Of a stretch of 64,000 nt of DNA, positions 24,673 to 32,355 are shown piece by piece. Position 1 is the first letter of the stretch, and each line of letters opens with the position of its first letter. Origin of the DNA: Chloroflexota bacterium (GTDB lineage: Bacteria > Chloroflexota > Anaerolineae > Anaerolineales > UBA11579); contig JACPVG010000010.1 of the NCBI GenBank assembly GCA_016191875.1, positions 31,466 through 95,465 of the forward strand. The letters are read 5' to 3'. Both the position numbers and the translations under genes were made by a program. The notes beneath the pieces were generated by a model that worked only from the letters and a program-made list of their open reading frames with translations, did no database searches and was not told where the DNA came from.

Positions 24673-25665
24673 ATGCCAACGATTGTCCTGATCATCGGCG
24701 GGGTGGTGGTGCTGCTCCTGTTGGGCGCGGGCTTGTTCATCACCCTGACCCAGGAGCGCTCGCTGGTCGAAGAGCGCCTGGACAAATACCTGGAAGAGCA
24801 GCCGCTGGAGTTTGGCTCCAGCGAAGACGAGGGCGGCAAGGAAGAAGGTAGTTTCCTGACCAACATGCTCAACCGCCGCCTGGAAGGCACCAGTTTTGCC
24901 GACCGGGTGAAGGAGTCTCTGGCGCGGGCGGACATCAAGATGAAGCCCGGCGAGTATTTCGCCGCCATGCTGCTGGCTTCGATCGGCACCGGAATTGTAG
25001 GGTTCTTCTTCGGCGGCGGTTTTTCCGCCGGATTGACCGCGCAGGTGTTCATGCTGTTCGGCCTGATCGGCGGACTATTCATCCCCAACATTTACGTGAA
25101 ACGCCAGCAGGGTCTGCGGTTGAAGCGTTTTGGCGACCAGCTGCCGGACATGCTCAACCTGATGGTGAACGGCCTGCGGGCCGGGTTCTCCACCATGCAG
25201 GCCATTGAAGCCGTGAGCAAGGAGATGCCGGAGCCAATTAACATCGAGTTCCGGCGCGTCTACCAGGAAATGCAGCTGGGTATTCCCATGGAAGTATCGC
25301 TGGATAACCTGCTGCGGCGCATCCCCAGCGAGGACCTGGACCTGGTTGTGACGGCCATCAACGTGCAGCGCGAGGTCGGCGGCAACCTCTCCGAAATTCT
25401 GGAAACCATCACGCACACTATCCGGGAGCGCATCCGCATCAAGGGCGAGATCAAAACGCTCACCGCCCAGGTGGTCTATTCGGGCCGCTTCCTTTCGCTC
25501 CTGCCGCTCATCATTTCCGGCATCCTGTGGGTGCTGAACCGCAATTACATGATGCAGTTCTTCCTGGAGCCCAAGGCATGCGGCATCAGCATCCTGGCCT
25601 GCGGCGCAATTATGATCATGATCGGCTATTTTGTCATGCAAAAGATCGCGGACATTGAAGTGTGA
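24673..25665 (+). CDS. tadB: Flp pilus inner-membrane platform protein TadB
   Basis: 330 residues, type II secretion F-domain family. An N-terminal membrane helix at about 2-22, two helices at about 100-140, a cytoplasmic GspF-like domain with QLPDMLNLMVNGLRAGFS and TAINVQREVGGNLSEIL, then two C-terminal helices at about 275-325. It forms the platform with TadC that the CpaF ATPase acts on. It is closely packed between cpaF and tadC (33 and 19 bp). Confidence 0.93.
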   Translation: MPTIVLIIGGVVVLLLLGAGLFITLTQERSLVEERLDKYLEEQPLEFGSSEDEGGKEEGSFLTNMLNRRLEGTSFADRVKESLARADIKMKPGEYFAAMLLASIGTGIVGFFFGGGFSAGLTAQVFMLFGLIGGLFIPNIYVKRQQGLRLKRFGDQLPDMLNLMVNGLRAGFSTMQAIEAVSKEMPEPINIEFRRVYQEMQLGIPMEVSLDNLLRRIPSEDLDLVVTAINVQREVGGNLSEILETITHTIRERIRIKGEIKTLTAQVVYSGRFLSLLPLIISGILWVLNRNYMMQFFLEPKACGISILACGAIMIMIGYFVMQKIADIEV

Positions 25666-25684
25666 TGCGCCAGGAGCGTATTGA

Positions 25685-26638
25685 ATGAACCTCGGTATCA
25701 TCATTGTCCTGCTCCTCATCCTGCTCGGCGTGGCCGTTACGCTGGTTATCGTCGGCCTGCGCCAGGAACGCGGCGTGGACCCGCTGGAGCAGCGTCTGGC
25801 GGAGTTTGCCGCCAGCGGTGAGATCACCAGCCTGGAGGACATTGAGCTTTCGCAGCCTTTCTCGGAGCGCGTCATCCTGCCGCTGGCCGCCAAAATGGGC
25901 GAGATCGCCCTGCGCTTCACGCCCCAGCGGGCGCTGGAGCAGATTCAGCGCAAACTGGAAATGGCGGGCAACCCGCGCGGCATCGAGCCGACTGTGTTTT
26001 TCGCCGGGCGCTTCATTATCGCCGCGGTCATCGCGGTGCTGCTCTTCATCGTTTTCACCATCGCTCCCGGACAGTCTCCCTTCTCGCTGCGGAACCTGGG
26101 CATCACCTTCGGCTTCACCTCGCTGGGCTTTTTCATCCCCAACCTGCTGCTGGACAGCCGGGTGCGCCGTCGCCAGAACGAAGTCACCAAATCCTTGCCC
26201 GACGCGCTGGATCTGCTCACCATCTGCGTGGAGGCCGGGCTTGGCCTCGAAGCCGCGATGAAGAAAGTGAACGAGAAGTGGGATAACGAGTTGGCGCTGG
26301 CCTTCGGCCGCGCCCTGCAGGAGATCCAGCTGGGTAAAGTGCGGCGCGAGGCCCTGCGCGACATGTCCGACCGCATCGGGGCGGCCGAGTTGAGTTCGTT
26401 CGTGGCGGCGGTCATCCAGTCCGAACAACTGGGCGTGAGCATGGCAAAGATTCTGCGCATCCAGTCGGACGATATGCGCGTGAAGCGCCGCCAGCGAGCC
26501 GAGCAGGAGGCCCAGACCGCGCCAATTAAGATGCTGTTCCCGATGGCCGGGCTGATCTTCCCGACCATCATGATGATTCTGATGGGCCCGGCGGCGCTCT
26601 CGTTGATGCGCTCTTCGCTGGGCGCGATGTTCCGCTAA
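25685..26638 (+). CDS. tadC: Flp pilus inner-membrane platform protein TadC
   Basis: 317 residues, a second F-domain protein. An N-terminal helix at about 2-22, helices near 103-150, the GspF-like core SLPDALDLLTICVEAGLGLE and AVIQSEQLGVSMAKILRIQS, and C-terminal helices near 280-315. It is the TadC partner of TadB. It is the last gene of the recognised tad set; no TadD lipoprotein, TadE/F minor pilins, secretin or prepilin peptidase follow. Confidence 0.93.
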   Translation: MNLGIIIVLLLILLGVAVTLVIVGLRQERGVDPLEQRLAEFAASGEITSLEDIELSQPFSERVILPLAAKMGEIALRFTPQRALEQIQRKLEMAGNPRGIEPTVFFAGRFIIAAVIAVLLFIVFTIAPGQSPFSLRNLGITFGFTSLGFFIPNLLLDSRVRRRQNEVTKSLPDALDLLTICVEAGLGLEAAMKKVNEKWDNELALAFGRALQEIQLGKVRREALRDMSDRIGAAELSSFVAAVIQSEQLGVSMAKILRIQSDDMRVKRRQRAEQEAQTAPIKMLFPMAGLIFPTIMMILMGPAALSLMRSSLGAMFR

Positions 26639-26679
26639 CCCCCATGCCCGGGGGGCTTTCCCGTCTTCCCGTCGTAGTG

Positions 26680-27366
26680 ATGCACCTCCAGGGCGTCGTG
26701 TTGGACGCTCTGCTGCCGCCGCGCTGCGCTTCGTGCGGGGCGGCAGGGGCGCGCTGGTGCGCAGCCTGCCAGGCGGCCGCGCCGCGCCTGCACCCGCCGC
26801 TCTGCCCGCGCTGCGGCAACCCGATGCGCATCCGAACCGGGGAGTGCAACGCCTGCCGGGCGCACCCACCGGCCTTTGAGCAGGCGGCGGCCTGGGGGGC
26901 CTATGGCGGCACGCTGCAAACCGCCATCCAGCACTACAAATTCCGGCGAGACTTTGGCCTGGCGGAGGTCTTCGCCGCCCGGATGGCAGAGGCGGTGCAG
27001 GCGCGCGGCTGGCAGGTGGATGCGGCTGTGCCGGTCCCCTTGGGCAGTGAGCGCCTGAAGGCCCGCGGCTACAACCAGGCGGCGCTGCTGGCGCGGCCGC
27101 TGGCGGCGGCGCTGGACTGCCGGTATGACGGGCGCAGCCTGGCGCGTCCGCGGGAGACGCGCCCCCAGGTGGGATTGTCCATCGCCGAGCGGCGCAGCAA
27201 TGTGGCCGGCGTGTTCGCGGTCCGCCAGCCGATGCCCGCGGGACAGCGCCTGCTGCTGGTGGACGACGTGATGACCACTGGCGCCACCCTGGACGCAGCC
27301 GCGCAGGCCCTGCGGGCGGCGGGCGCAGGCGCGGTCTACGCCATCGCTCTGGCGCGGGCCGTATGA
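26680..27366 (+). CDS. comF: ComF family phosphoribosyltransferase-like protein
   Basis: About 228 residues from ATG 26680; an ATG at 26644 in the same frame is an alternative, but homologues begin near LLPPRCASCG. Cys pairs CASC and CPRC with a later CNAC suit the N-terminal zinc finger of ComF. The PRTase core has VPVPLGSERLKARGYNQAALL and the PRPP loop LLLVDDVMTTGATL. In Bacillus and Helicobacter ComF-type proteins act in DNA uptake; many carry the name by similarity only. It follows tadC by about 40 bp, so it may be read through from the pilus operon. Confidence 0.9.
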   Translation: MHLQGVVLDALLPPRCASCGAAGARWCAACQAAAPRLHPPLCPRCGNPMRIRTGECNACRAHPPAFEQAAAWGAYGGTLQTAIQHYKFRRDFGLAEVFAARMAEAVQARGWQVDAAVPVPLGSERLKARGYNQAALLARPLAAALDCRYDGRSLARPRETRPQVGLSIAERRSNVAGVFAVRQPMPAGQRLLLVDDVMTTGATLDAAAQALRAAGAGAVYAIALARAV

Positions 27367-27369
27367 ATT

Positions 27370-27397
27370 TTGGGAATTCATCGTTTTCTGGTAAGAT
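27370..27397 (+). promoter_or_regulatory. Putative promoter of hpf
   Basis: TTGGGA (27370-27375), 16 bp, TAAGAT (27392-27397). The leader to the hpf ATG at 27527 would be about 125 nt. Confidence 0.5.
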
Positions 27398-27526
27398 ATT
27401 TTTAGACACCAAATTGCCGCGTGGACTGAAGAAAGGAGACGGGCGCAGGGAAAGACCCCTGGCAATACCCAGAACCTCACTACCAGCCTGGCGGCAATTT
27501 GCCTATTAACGGAACGAGGAGCAACC

Positions 27527-28096
27527 ATGACCGTCGAAATCGATGTCAAGGCCCGTGAGTTGAAGGTGGATGACCGCCTGCACGATTACATCGTGTCCAA
27601 GGTGTCCAAACTCGAGCGCTACGTGAGCGGCATTCAATCGGTGCGGGTGGAGATGAGCCATCTCGCCTCAGCCCGCCAGACCGAAGACCGCTTTGTGGCG
27701 CAGATCACCGTGTTTGGCAAAGGTTTTGTCTTGCGGGCGGAAGACCGGGCGGACGAACCCACAGCGGCCTTCGATACCGCCTTTGACAACATCAAACGGC
27801 GGGTGCGGCGCTACAAGGACAAGCACTACCGTGGGGCTGGCGACCGGACTTCGCTGGGGGACGCCGCCATGGAGGAGTTGATGGCGATGGAAATGGAGCC
27901 GGAGGTGGAGGCGCTAATCGCCCGCCGCAAGAAGTTCCTGCTGATGCCAATGGATGAACGCGAAGCCATCGAACAGAGCCGGCTGCTGGGGCACAACGAT
28001 TTCTTTGTGTTCTTCAACGTGGAGACCAACTCGGTGAACGTGCTGTACGCGCGCCGGGATGGCACCTTTGGCCTGATCGAGACCGAGATGGGCTAA
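27527..28096 (+). CDS. hpf: Ribosome hibernation promoting factor, long form
   Basis: 189 residues, so the long type that dimerises 70S ribosomes into inactive 100S particles in stationary phase. The N-terminal S30AE domain is at about 3-100 (VKARELKVDDRLHDYIVSK at the start, the DNIKRRVRRYKDKHY basic helix at the end). A linker is followed by the C-terminal dimerisation domain at about 135-186 (RKKFLLMPMDEREAIEQ and the FFVFFNVETNSVNVLYARRD strand). A GAGGAG precedes the ATG. A 50-bp repeat begins 2 bp after the stop. Confidence 0.95.
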   Translation: MTVEIDVKARELKVDDRLHDYIVSKVSKLERYVSGIQSVRVEMSHLASARQTEDRFVAQITVFGKGFVLRAEDRADEPTAAFDTAFDNIKRRVRRYKDKHYRGAGDRTSLGDAAMEELMAMEMEPEVEALIARRKKFLLMPMDEREAIEQSRLLGHNDFFVFFNVETNSVNVLYARRDGTFGLIETEMG

Positions 28097-28098
28097 GC

Positions 28099-28148
28099 AG
28101 TTGGCTGTAAGAGTTTAGAATTCCGTGGGAGAGGAACAGCGGCCAACC
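28099..28148 (+). repeat. 50-bp repeat with inverted ends, copy B
   Basis: AGTTGGCTG to CGGCCAACC, starting 2 bp after the hpf stop codon. It aligns without gaps with copy A at 19920-19969. Confidence 0.85.
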
Positions 28149-28187
28149 ACATAGGCAAACAGCAAGGATTATCTTTATTGGGTTTTA

Positions 28188-28391
28188 TCAGGCGGGCTGC
28201 TTGGGGCGGCAGGTGATGTGCAGGAAGTGGAAGTCGCCGCGCGGCGGCATGAGCTGGAGGACTTCGGTGATGATGAACTCGTCGTTGCCGAGTTTGATGA
28301 GTTCGCCGACCTTAGGTTCCTGTTTAAGGTTGAGGATCGCGCCGGGGTAATTGCCGCCGGTGACCACCACGCTGACTTTGTAGATCGCCAT
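28188..28391 (-). CDS. Small conserved-looking protein, function unknown
   Basis: 67 residues beginning MAIYKVSVVVTGGNYPGAIL, apparently all beta (alternating hydrophobic strands KVGELIKLGNDEFIITEVLQL) and ending with a HFLHITC strand. It is 5 bp downstream of the cNMP-binding protein gene on the same strand, so the two form a small operon convergent with hpf. No family is recognised. The tight spacing and good codon use support it being real. Confidence 0.65.
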   Translation of the reverse strand: MAIYKVSVVVTGGNYPGAILNLKQEPKVGELIKLGNDEFIITEVLQLMPPRGDFHFLHITCRPKQPA

Positions 28392-28396
28392 GGCCC

Positions 28397-28846
28397 TTAC
28401 CCTCGCTTATCGCTCATATGCCGCTGGCGCAGGCGGAAGGAAAGGTCGGCGGCGATGTTGCGCATGACCACGTAGCCAATGCGGGTGTTGCGGTCGCACA
28501 GGGTCTCGAAATCGGTCTGACTGATGACTTGAACCACGGTGGGGCTGCTGATGGCCCGCACGGTGGCGGAACGCGGCCCCTGATCCACCAGGGACATTTC
28601 ACCGACCGTCTGGCCGCTGCCGAGGTTGACGATGACTTTGCGGGGGTTGTTGTCGTTGCTGTCCACCGCCACTTCCACAAAACCCTCTTCGATGATGAAC
28701 ATCTCGGTCCCGGGGCTGTTCTGTTCGGCTACAGAGTCGCCTTCGTTGAAGCGGCGCGACCTGCACACGGCCACCACGGCACTTAGTTCGTCGTCGGTAA
28801 GCCCGTCGAACAGTTCCACGACCCTGAGAATTTCCTTGGTGTGCAT
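28397..28846 (-). CDS. Cyclic-nucleotide-binding domain protein
   Basis: About 149 residues from ATG 28846, which has a GGAGG upstream; the frame continues upstream to other ATGs (for example 28921), but a -10 box at 28935-28940 makes those less likely. A single cNMP-binding beta-roll occupies almost the whole protein: FDGLTDDELSAVVAVCRSRR at the start and the phosphate-binding cassette GEMSLVDQGPRSATVRA with its Glu and Arg. No DNA-binding domain follows, so it is a stand-alone sensor or regulatory subunit. It is co-transcribed with the 67-residue protein. Confidence 0.85.
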   Translation of the reverse strand: MHTKEILRVVELFDGLTDDELSAVVAVCRSRRFNEGDSVAEQNSPGTEMFIIEEGFVEVAVDSNDNNPRKVIVNLGSGQTVGEMSLVDQGPRSATVRAISSPTVVQVISQTDFETLCDRNTRIGYVVMRNIAADLSFRLRQRHMSDKRG

Positions 28847-28934
28847 CACGGCCTCCGCCTTGGGCTCTGCGCGCCGGAAGTGGCGGTCGCTTTCCAAGCG
28901 CCGGACATCTGGCGACTGCATGCTGTCACTCTCT

Positions 28935-28940
28935 ATTATA
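28935..28940 (-). promoter_or_regulatory. TATAAT box for the cNMP-binding gene
   Basis: A perfect -10 hexamer on the minus strand, about 90 bp upstream of the preferred start. No good -35 is seen. Confidence 0.4.
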
Positions 28941-29002
28941 GGGCGAGTCGGCGATTTTTCCATGCACTTTTTCCGGGAACTTGTCCCCCGCCTTTTGGAC
29001 AG

Positions 29003-29031
29003 TTGACCTCCTCGCCGAACACCTTTACACT
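29003..29031 (+). promoter_or_regulatory. Promoter of folE
   Basis: TTGACC (29003-29008), 17 bp, TACACT (29026-29031). Transcription starts near 29038, about 24 nt before the folE ATG, with an AAGGAC ribosome site between. Confidence 0.7.
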
Positions 29032-29061
29032 TGTGCTCCAAACCGCACACAAGGACGAACG

Positions 29062-29694
29062 ATGTTTGACCTAGACAAGATCAACGCGGCCGCCCATCTT
29101 CTGGATGGCGAGCCGATCGATGCGGCCGCCATCCAGAAAGCCACGGCCAGCCTGCTGCGGGCGGTGGGCGAAGACCCGCAACGCGAGGGCCTGCAGCGCA
29201 CGCCGGAACGGGTGGCGCGCATGTACGACGAACTGCTGGCAGGTTACCGCGTGGACCCGCTGGACCTGCTCAACCGGGCAGTCTTCACGGTGGATTATGA
29301 CGACATGGTTCTGGTGCGGGACATCGAGTTTGCGAGCCTGTGCGAACACCACCTGCTGCCGTTCGTGGGCCGGGCGCACGTGGCCTATATCCCCCAGGGC
29401 AACGTCATCGGGCTTTCCAAGATCCCGCGCATGGTGGATATGTTCTCGCGGCGCTTGCAGGTGCAGGAACGGTTGACCCGCCAGATCGCCGATTTTCTGA
29501 GCGCGGCGCTGGACCCGCTGGGCGTGGCGGTGGTGGTAGAGGCGCTGCACATGTGCTCGATGATGCGCGGCGTGAAGAAGCACGATGCCCGCATGACCAC
29601 CAGCGCCATGCTCGGCTGTTTCCGCACCAATGCCGCCACGCGCCAGGAGTTCCTGGACAGCATTTCGCGCGGCGCGGCACCGCTGGCGATCTAA
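29062..29694 (+). CDS. folE: GTP cyclohydrolase I
   Basis: About 210 residues from ATG 29062. It converts GTP to 7,8-dihydroneopterin triphosphate, the first step to folate and other pterins. Zinc ligands are visible: [10 protein letters not shown] (C94, H97) and HMCSMMRGV (C about 165). The [26 protein letters not shown] helix pair and the [14 protein letters not shown] active-site loop are intact. It is a single-gene unit with its own promoter. The stop codon is directly followed by a stop-codon-abutting repeat. Confidence 0.97.
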   Translation: MFDLDKINAAAHLLDGEPIDAAAIQKATASLLRAVGEDPQREGLQRTPERVARMYDELLAGYRVDPLDLLNRAVFTVDYDDMVLVRDIEFASLCEHHLLPFVGRAHVAYIPQGNVIGLSKIPRMVDMFSRRLQVQERLTRQIADFLSAALDPLGVAVVVEALHMCSMMRGVKKHDARMTTSAMLGCFRTNAATRQEFLDSISRGAAPLAI

Positions 29695-29765
29695 GTAGCC
29701 CGCCGAAAATCCTTTTACAGAGGACTCCGACCTTCCCGCGCGAGTCTCATAGAACGCCCATCACT
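29694..29765 (+). repeat. Stop-codon-abutting repeat, copy 2 (about 72 bp)
   Basis: Starts AGTAGCCC on the last base of the folE stop codon, exactly as copy 1 does after tadZ (22804). The first about 40 bp align well; the right part is diverged and its end no longer pairs perfectly. Confidence 0.65.
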
Positions 29766-29820
29766 TCTCAGGTCGATTTCCCAAAGAAAGCATTGCTGGG
29801 TGCCCACGAACTGCCCGGCA

Positions 29821-30723
29821 TTACCGCTCTTCAAATTCCTTTGCGGGAAGCGATTGGAGGAACAGCCACACGGCTTCCAGTTCCGTAGCAGTCATTTCCG
29901 CGAAGTCCGGCCAGGGCATGTACTCCGCGCGCAGGTGGCGGCCGGAGGGGGTGAGGCCGGTGGTCATGGCAGTCTTGAAGTCTTCCAGGGTCCAGCCGAT
30001 GAGTTCACCGCCGGGGGTTAGATTGAGGGCGGGCGGCTCGCCTTCCTGGGCGCCCGGCAGCGGCCCCCCGGAGTAGGCCGGGTTGTGGCAGCCGGTGCAG
30101 GCGATGGCGAGGTATGCGCCGTACTCCGCGGCGGCGGCGGGGGCCACGCTGGCCGGCGGCGTCAGGGTCATATCCACGGCTTCGGCGCTGTAAGCGGGCA
30201 GCTGGCCGAACAGCACCAGGATGCGCCCCAGCCAGCCCCAGCGCTGAACCACAGGTTCTGTATCCACCGGCGGGACGGAACGGATATAGGCGATGAGCTG
30301 ACCGACCTCCTCGTCGCTGATGCCGGTCATCTCCGCGGATGGCATCACGAACACCGACGTGCCGTCCGCCTTGACGCCGAAACGGATGGCGCGGGCGATC
30401 TCCGCATCCGAGTAACGGGCGGTGATGCCGTTCTCTCCTCGGGTGAGATTGGCGGCGGTGACTGTCCCCAGAGGCCCAACGTCGAACATCACGCCGCCGG
30501 CCAGATTTTCGCCATGGCAGCCGATGCAGCCGCGGATGGTGTAGAAATGGCGGCCCAGGTCGATAGAGGCCGCGTCGGTTGGGATAGCGATCGCGACCCA
30601 TGGCGCGTCGTACACTCTGGCGGCGCGGGAATTCGTGTTGACTGTGGCGACGATGAGCAGCACAGCCGCCAGGGCCGCCAGCCCGCCGAGACCGATGGCA
30701 AACCAACTCAGAATCTTTCGCAT
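29821..30723 (-). CDS. Membrane-anchored diheme cytochrome c
   Basis: 300 residues from ATG 30723 (GGAGG upstream). The frame stays open further upstream, but that part is antisense to the next gene. An N-terminal membrane helix at about 8-28 anchors it outside. Two CxxCH haem sites: CIGCH at 66-70 and CTGCH at 209-213, each with a downstream Met-containing segment (VFVMPSAEMTG; EYMPWPDF). The layout resembles alcohol-dehydrogenase-associated or photosynthesis-like diheme c-type electron carriers. The partner enzyme is not next to it, so the electron donor is unknown. The gene stands alone between two oppositely directed genes. Confidence 0.9.
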   Translation of the reverse strand: MRKILSWFAIGLGGLAALAAVLLIVATVNTNSRAARVYDAPWVAIAIPTDAASIDLGRHFYTIRGCIGCHGENLAGGVMFDVGPLGTVTAANLTRGENGITARYSDAEIARAIRFGVKADGTSVFVMPSAEMTGISDEEVGQLIAYIRSVPPVDTEPVVQRWGWLGRILVLFGQLPAYSAEAVDMTLTPPASVAPAAAAEYGAYLAIACTGCHNPAYSGGPLPGAQEGEPPALNLTPGGELIGWTLEDFKTAMTTGLTPSGRHLRAEYMPWPDFAEMTATELEAVWLFLQSLPAKEFEER

Positions 30724-30822
30724 AATCTGGATTCCTCCGCAACTTGAATTTGGCCAACAGGGCAGGACTCTATACCAAATCACAGGAACGCGCAACAGAG
30801 ATGCCAGGACGAATCGCTCGGT

Positions 30823-30828
30823 TAGAAT
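30823..30828 (+). promoter_or_regulatory. Putative -10 box (TAGAAT), leaderless-type
   Basis: Ends 6 bp before the ATG at 30835; no Shine-Dalgarno between. Transcription would start at the ATG. Confidence 0.4.
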
Positions 30829-30834
30829 AACCGC

Positions 30835-32355
30835 ATGTCGCACCGCTCCGAGCGTGTTTTCTTCGTCGCCGTCCTGCTGACCTTCCTGCTCGCGCTGGGG
30901 CTCCCCTATCTCTATGCGGCGCGCGTCGCCGGACAGGGATATGCTTTCGGCGGACTGCTGGTCAATCCCCCTGACGGCAATACCTACCTGGCCAAGATGC
31001 GCCAGGGCTGGCGCGGCGAGTGGCTGTTCACCCTGCCATATAACTACGAGACCGGAGCAGGGGCGCTCATCAACCTGCCTTATATCTTCCTGGGTCACCT
31101 GGCTCGCTGGCTCGGGCTTCCCCTGGCATTGACATTTCATGCCGCCCGGCTGGCGGCGGCGGCGTTCCTGTTGTGGGCGCTGTACCGCTTCCTGGCGGCG
31201 CTGTTCCCGGTGGGGCCGGGGCGGCGCTGGGCATTCCTGCTCGCGGCGTTCGGGTCCGGCTTTGGCTGGCTGGCGGCATTGGCGGGCGGGTTCACCCCGG
31301 ACCTGTGGGTCGGTGAAGCCTACCCGTTCCTGGGTGCGTATTCCAACGTGCATTTTCCGCTTGGCCTGGGGCTGCAACTCCTGCTGCTCACCCCTGAAGA
31401 AACGCCGCTCACCTTGAGGCGCGGCCTGGGCCTGGTTGGCCTGGCAGCCCTGCTGGCGCTCGTTTCAGCGTTCAGCGTGCCGGTGGTGGCGGCGGTCTGG
31501 GGCGGGTTGTGGCTGTGGCGGCTGGCACGGCGGCAGCCGGCGCGTTTGGCCTTCCGGCATGCGCTGTTGTCCGGGTTGGGCGGCGGGCCGGTGCTGCTTT
31601 ATGACCTGTGGGCCATCCGGCGCGACCCGCTGCTGGCGGGTTGGTCGGGCCAGAACGTGACCACATTGCCGCCGGGTTGGGAATTGCTGGTGGCGTTCTC
31701 GCCGGCCCTGTTGCTGGCGCTGCCGGGCGCGTTTGGGGCGTTGCGCCGGGCTGGGGACGCCTGGCAGCTGCCGGCCGTCTGGGCGCTGGTGTGCCCGCTG
31801 CTGGCGGCTGTGCCATTTGCCCTCCAGCGGCGCTTCCTGGTGGGCTACTTCGTCCCGCTGGCGGCGCTGGCGGTCTATGCGCTGGGCGAGTATGTTTCCG
31901 AATCCGCCGCCCGGCGGACGCGCTGGACGGTCTTCGTGCTGGCCGTTCCAACCAACGTGCTCCTGCTGCTGAGCTCCGCGTTCGGGGCGCAGACGCGCGC
32001 GCCTGAACTGTACCTGACGCAAGGGGAGCGGGCGGCCTTTGCCTGGTTGGAGGCCAATACGCTGGCCGGGGCGCGCCTGCTGGCCGGGCCGGAAACCGGG
32101 CTGTTCGTCCCGGTCTATACGGACGCGCGCGTGTACTACGGCCATCCGTTCGAGACTGTCGAAGCCGGGCGTAAGGCCGCCGAACTGGAGGCGTTCTATG
32201 CCGCGCCCGACCCGGAATTCCTGGCACGGCTGGGAGCCGAATACCTCTTCTATGGCCCGCGCGAGCGCGCCCTTGGGCCGCCGCCCGACCTGGCCGGCCT
32301 GAGGTTGGTCTATGAGCGAGACGATGTGGCGATCTACGCCGTTGGCGCGCCTTAG
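30835..32355 (+). CDS. Polytopic membrane protein, paralogue of 34237-35823
   Basis: 506 residues with about ten membrane segments. After the first helix it has NPPDGNTYLAKMRQGWRGEW; the protein at 34237-35823 has VEDGNSYLAKMMRGWLGDW at the same place, so they are paralogues. The first-loop acidic/aromatic pattern and the soluble C-terminus (ETGLFVPVYTDARVYYGHPF) point to the GT-C glycosyltransferase superfamily, though no specific family was recognised. It overlaps the next gene by 44 bp if that gene uses its first ATG. Confidence 0.75.
   Translation: MSHRSERVFFVAVLLTFLLALGLPYLYAARVAGQGYAFGGLLVNPPDGNTYLAKMRQGWRGEWLFTLPYNYETGAGALINLPYIFLGHLARWLGLPLALTFHAARLAAAAFLLWALYRFLAALFPVGPGRRWAFLLAAFGSGFGWLAALAGGFTPDLWVGEAYPFLGAYSNVHFPLGLGLQLLLLTPEETPLTLRRGLGLVGLAALLALVSAFSVPVVAAVWGGLWLWRLARRQPARLAFRHALLSGLGGGPVLLYDLWAIRRDPLLAGWSGQNVTTLPPGWELLVAFSPALLLALPGAFGALRRAGDAWQLPAVWALVCPLLAAVPFALQRRFLVGYFVPLAALAVYALGEYVSESAARRTRWTVFVLAVPTNVLLLLSSAFGAQTRAPELYLTQGERAAFAWLEANTLAGARLLAGPETGLFVPVYTDARVYYGHPFETVEAGRKAAELEAFYAAPDPEFLARLGAEYLFYGPRERALGPPPDLAGLRLVYERDDVAIYAVGAP

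Noticed and set aside
29821..31377. 518-codon frame that would extend the cytochrome c upstream
   Set aside because: The first about 218 residues are antisense to the gene at 30835 and lack signal or domain character; the ATG at 30723 with GGAGG fits.
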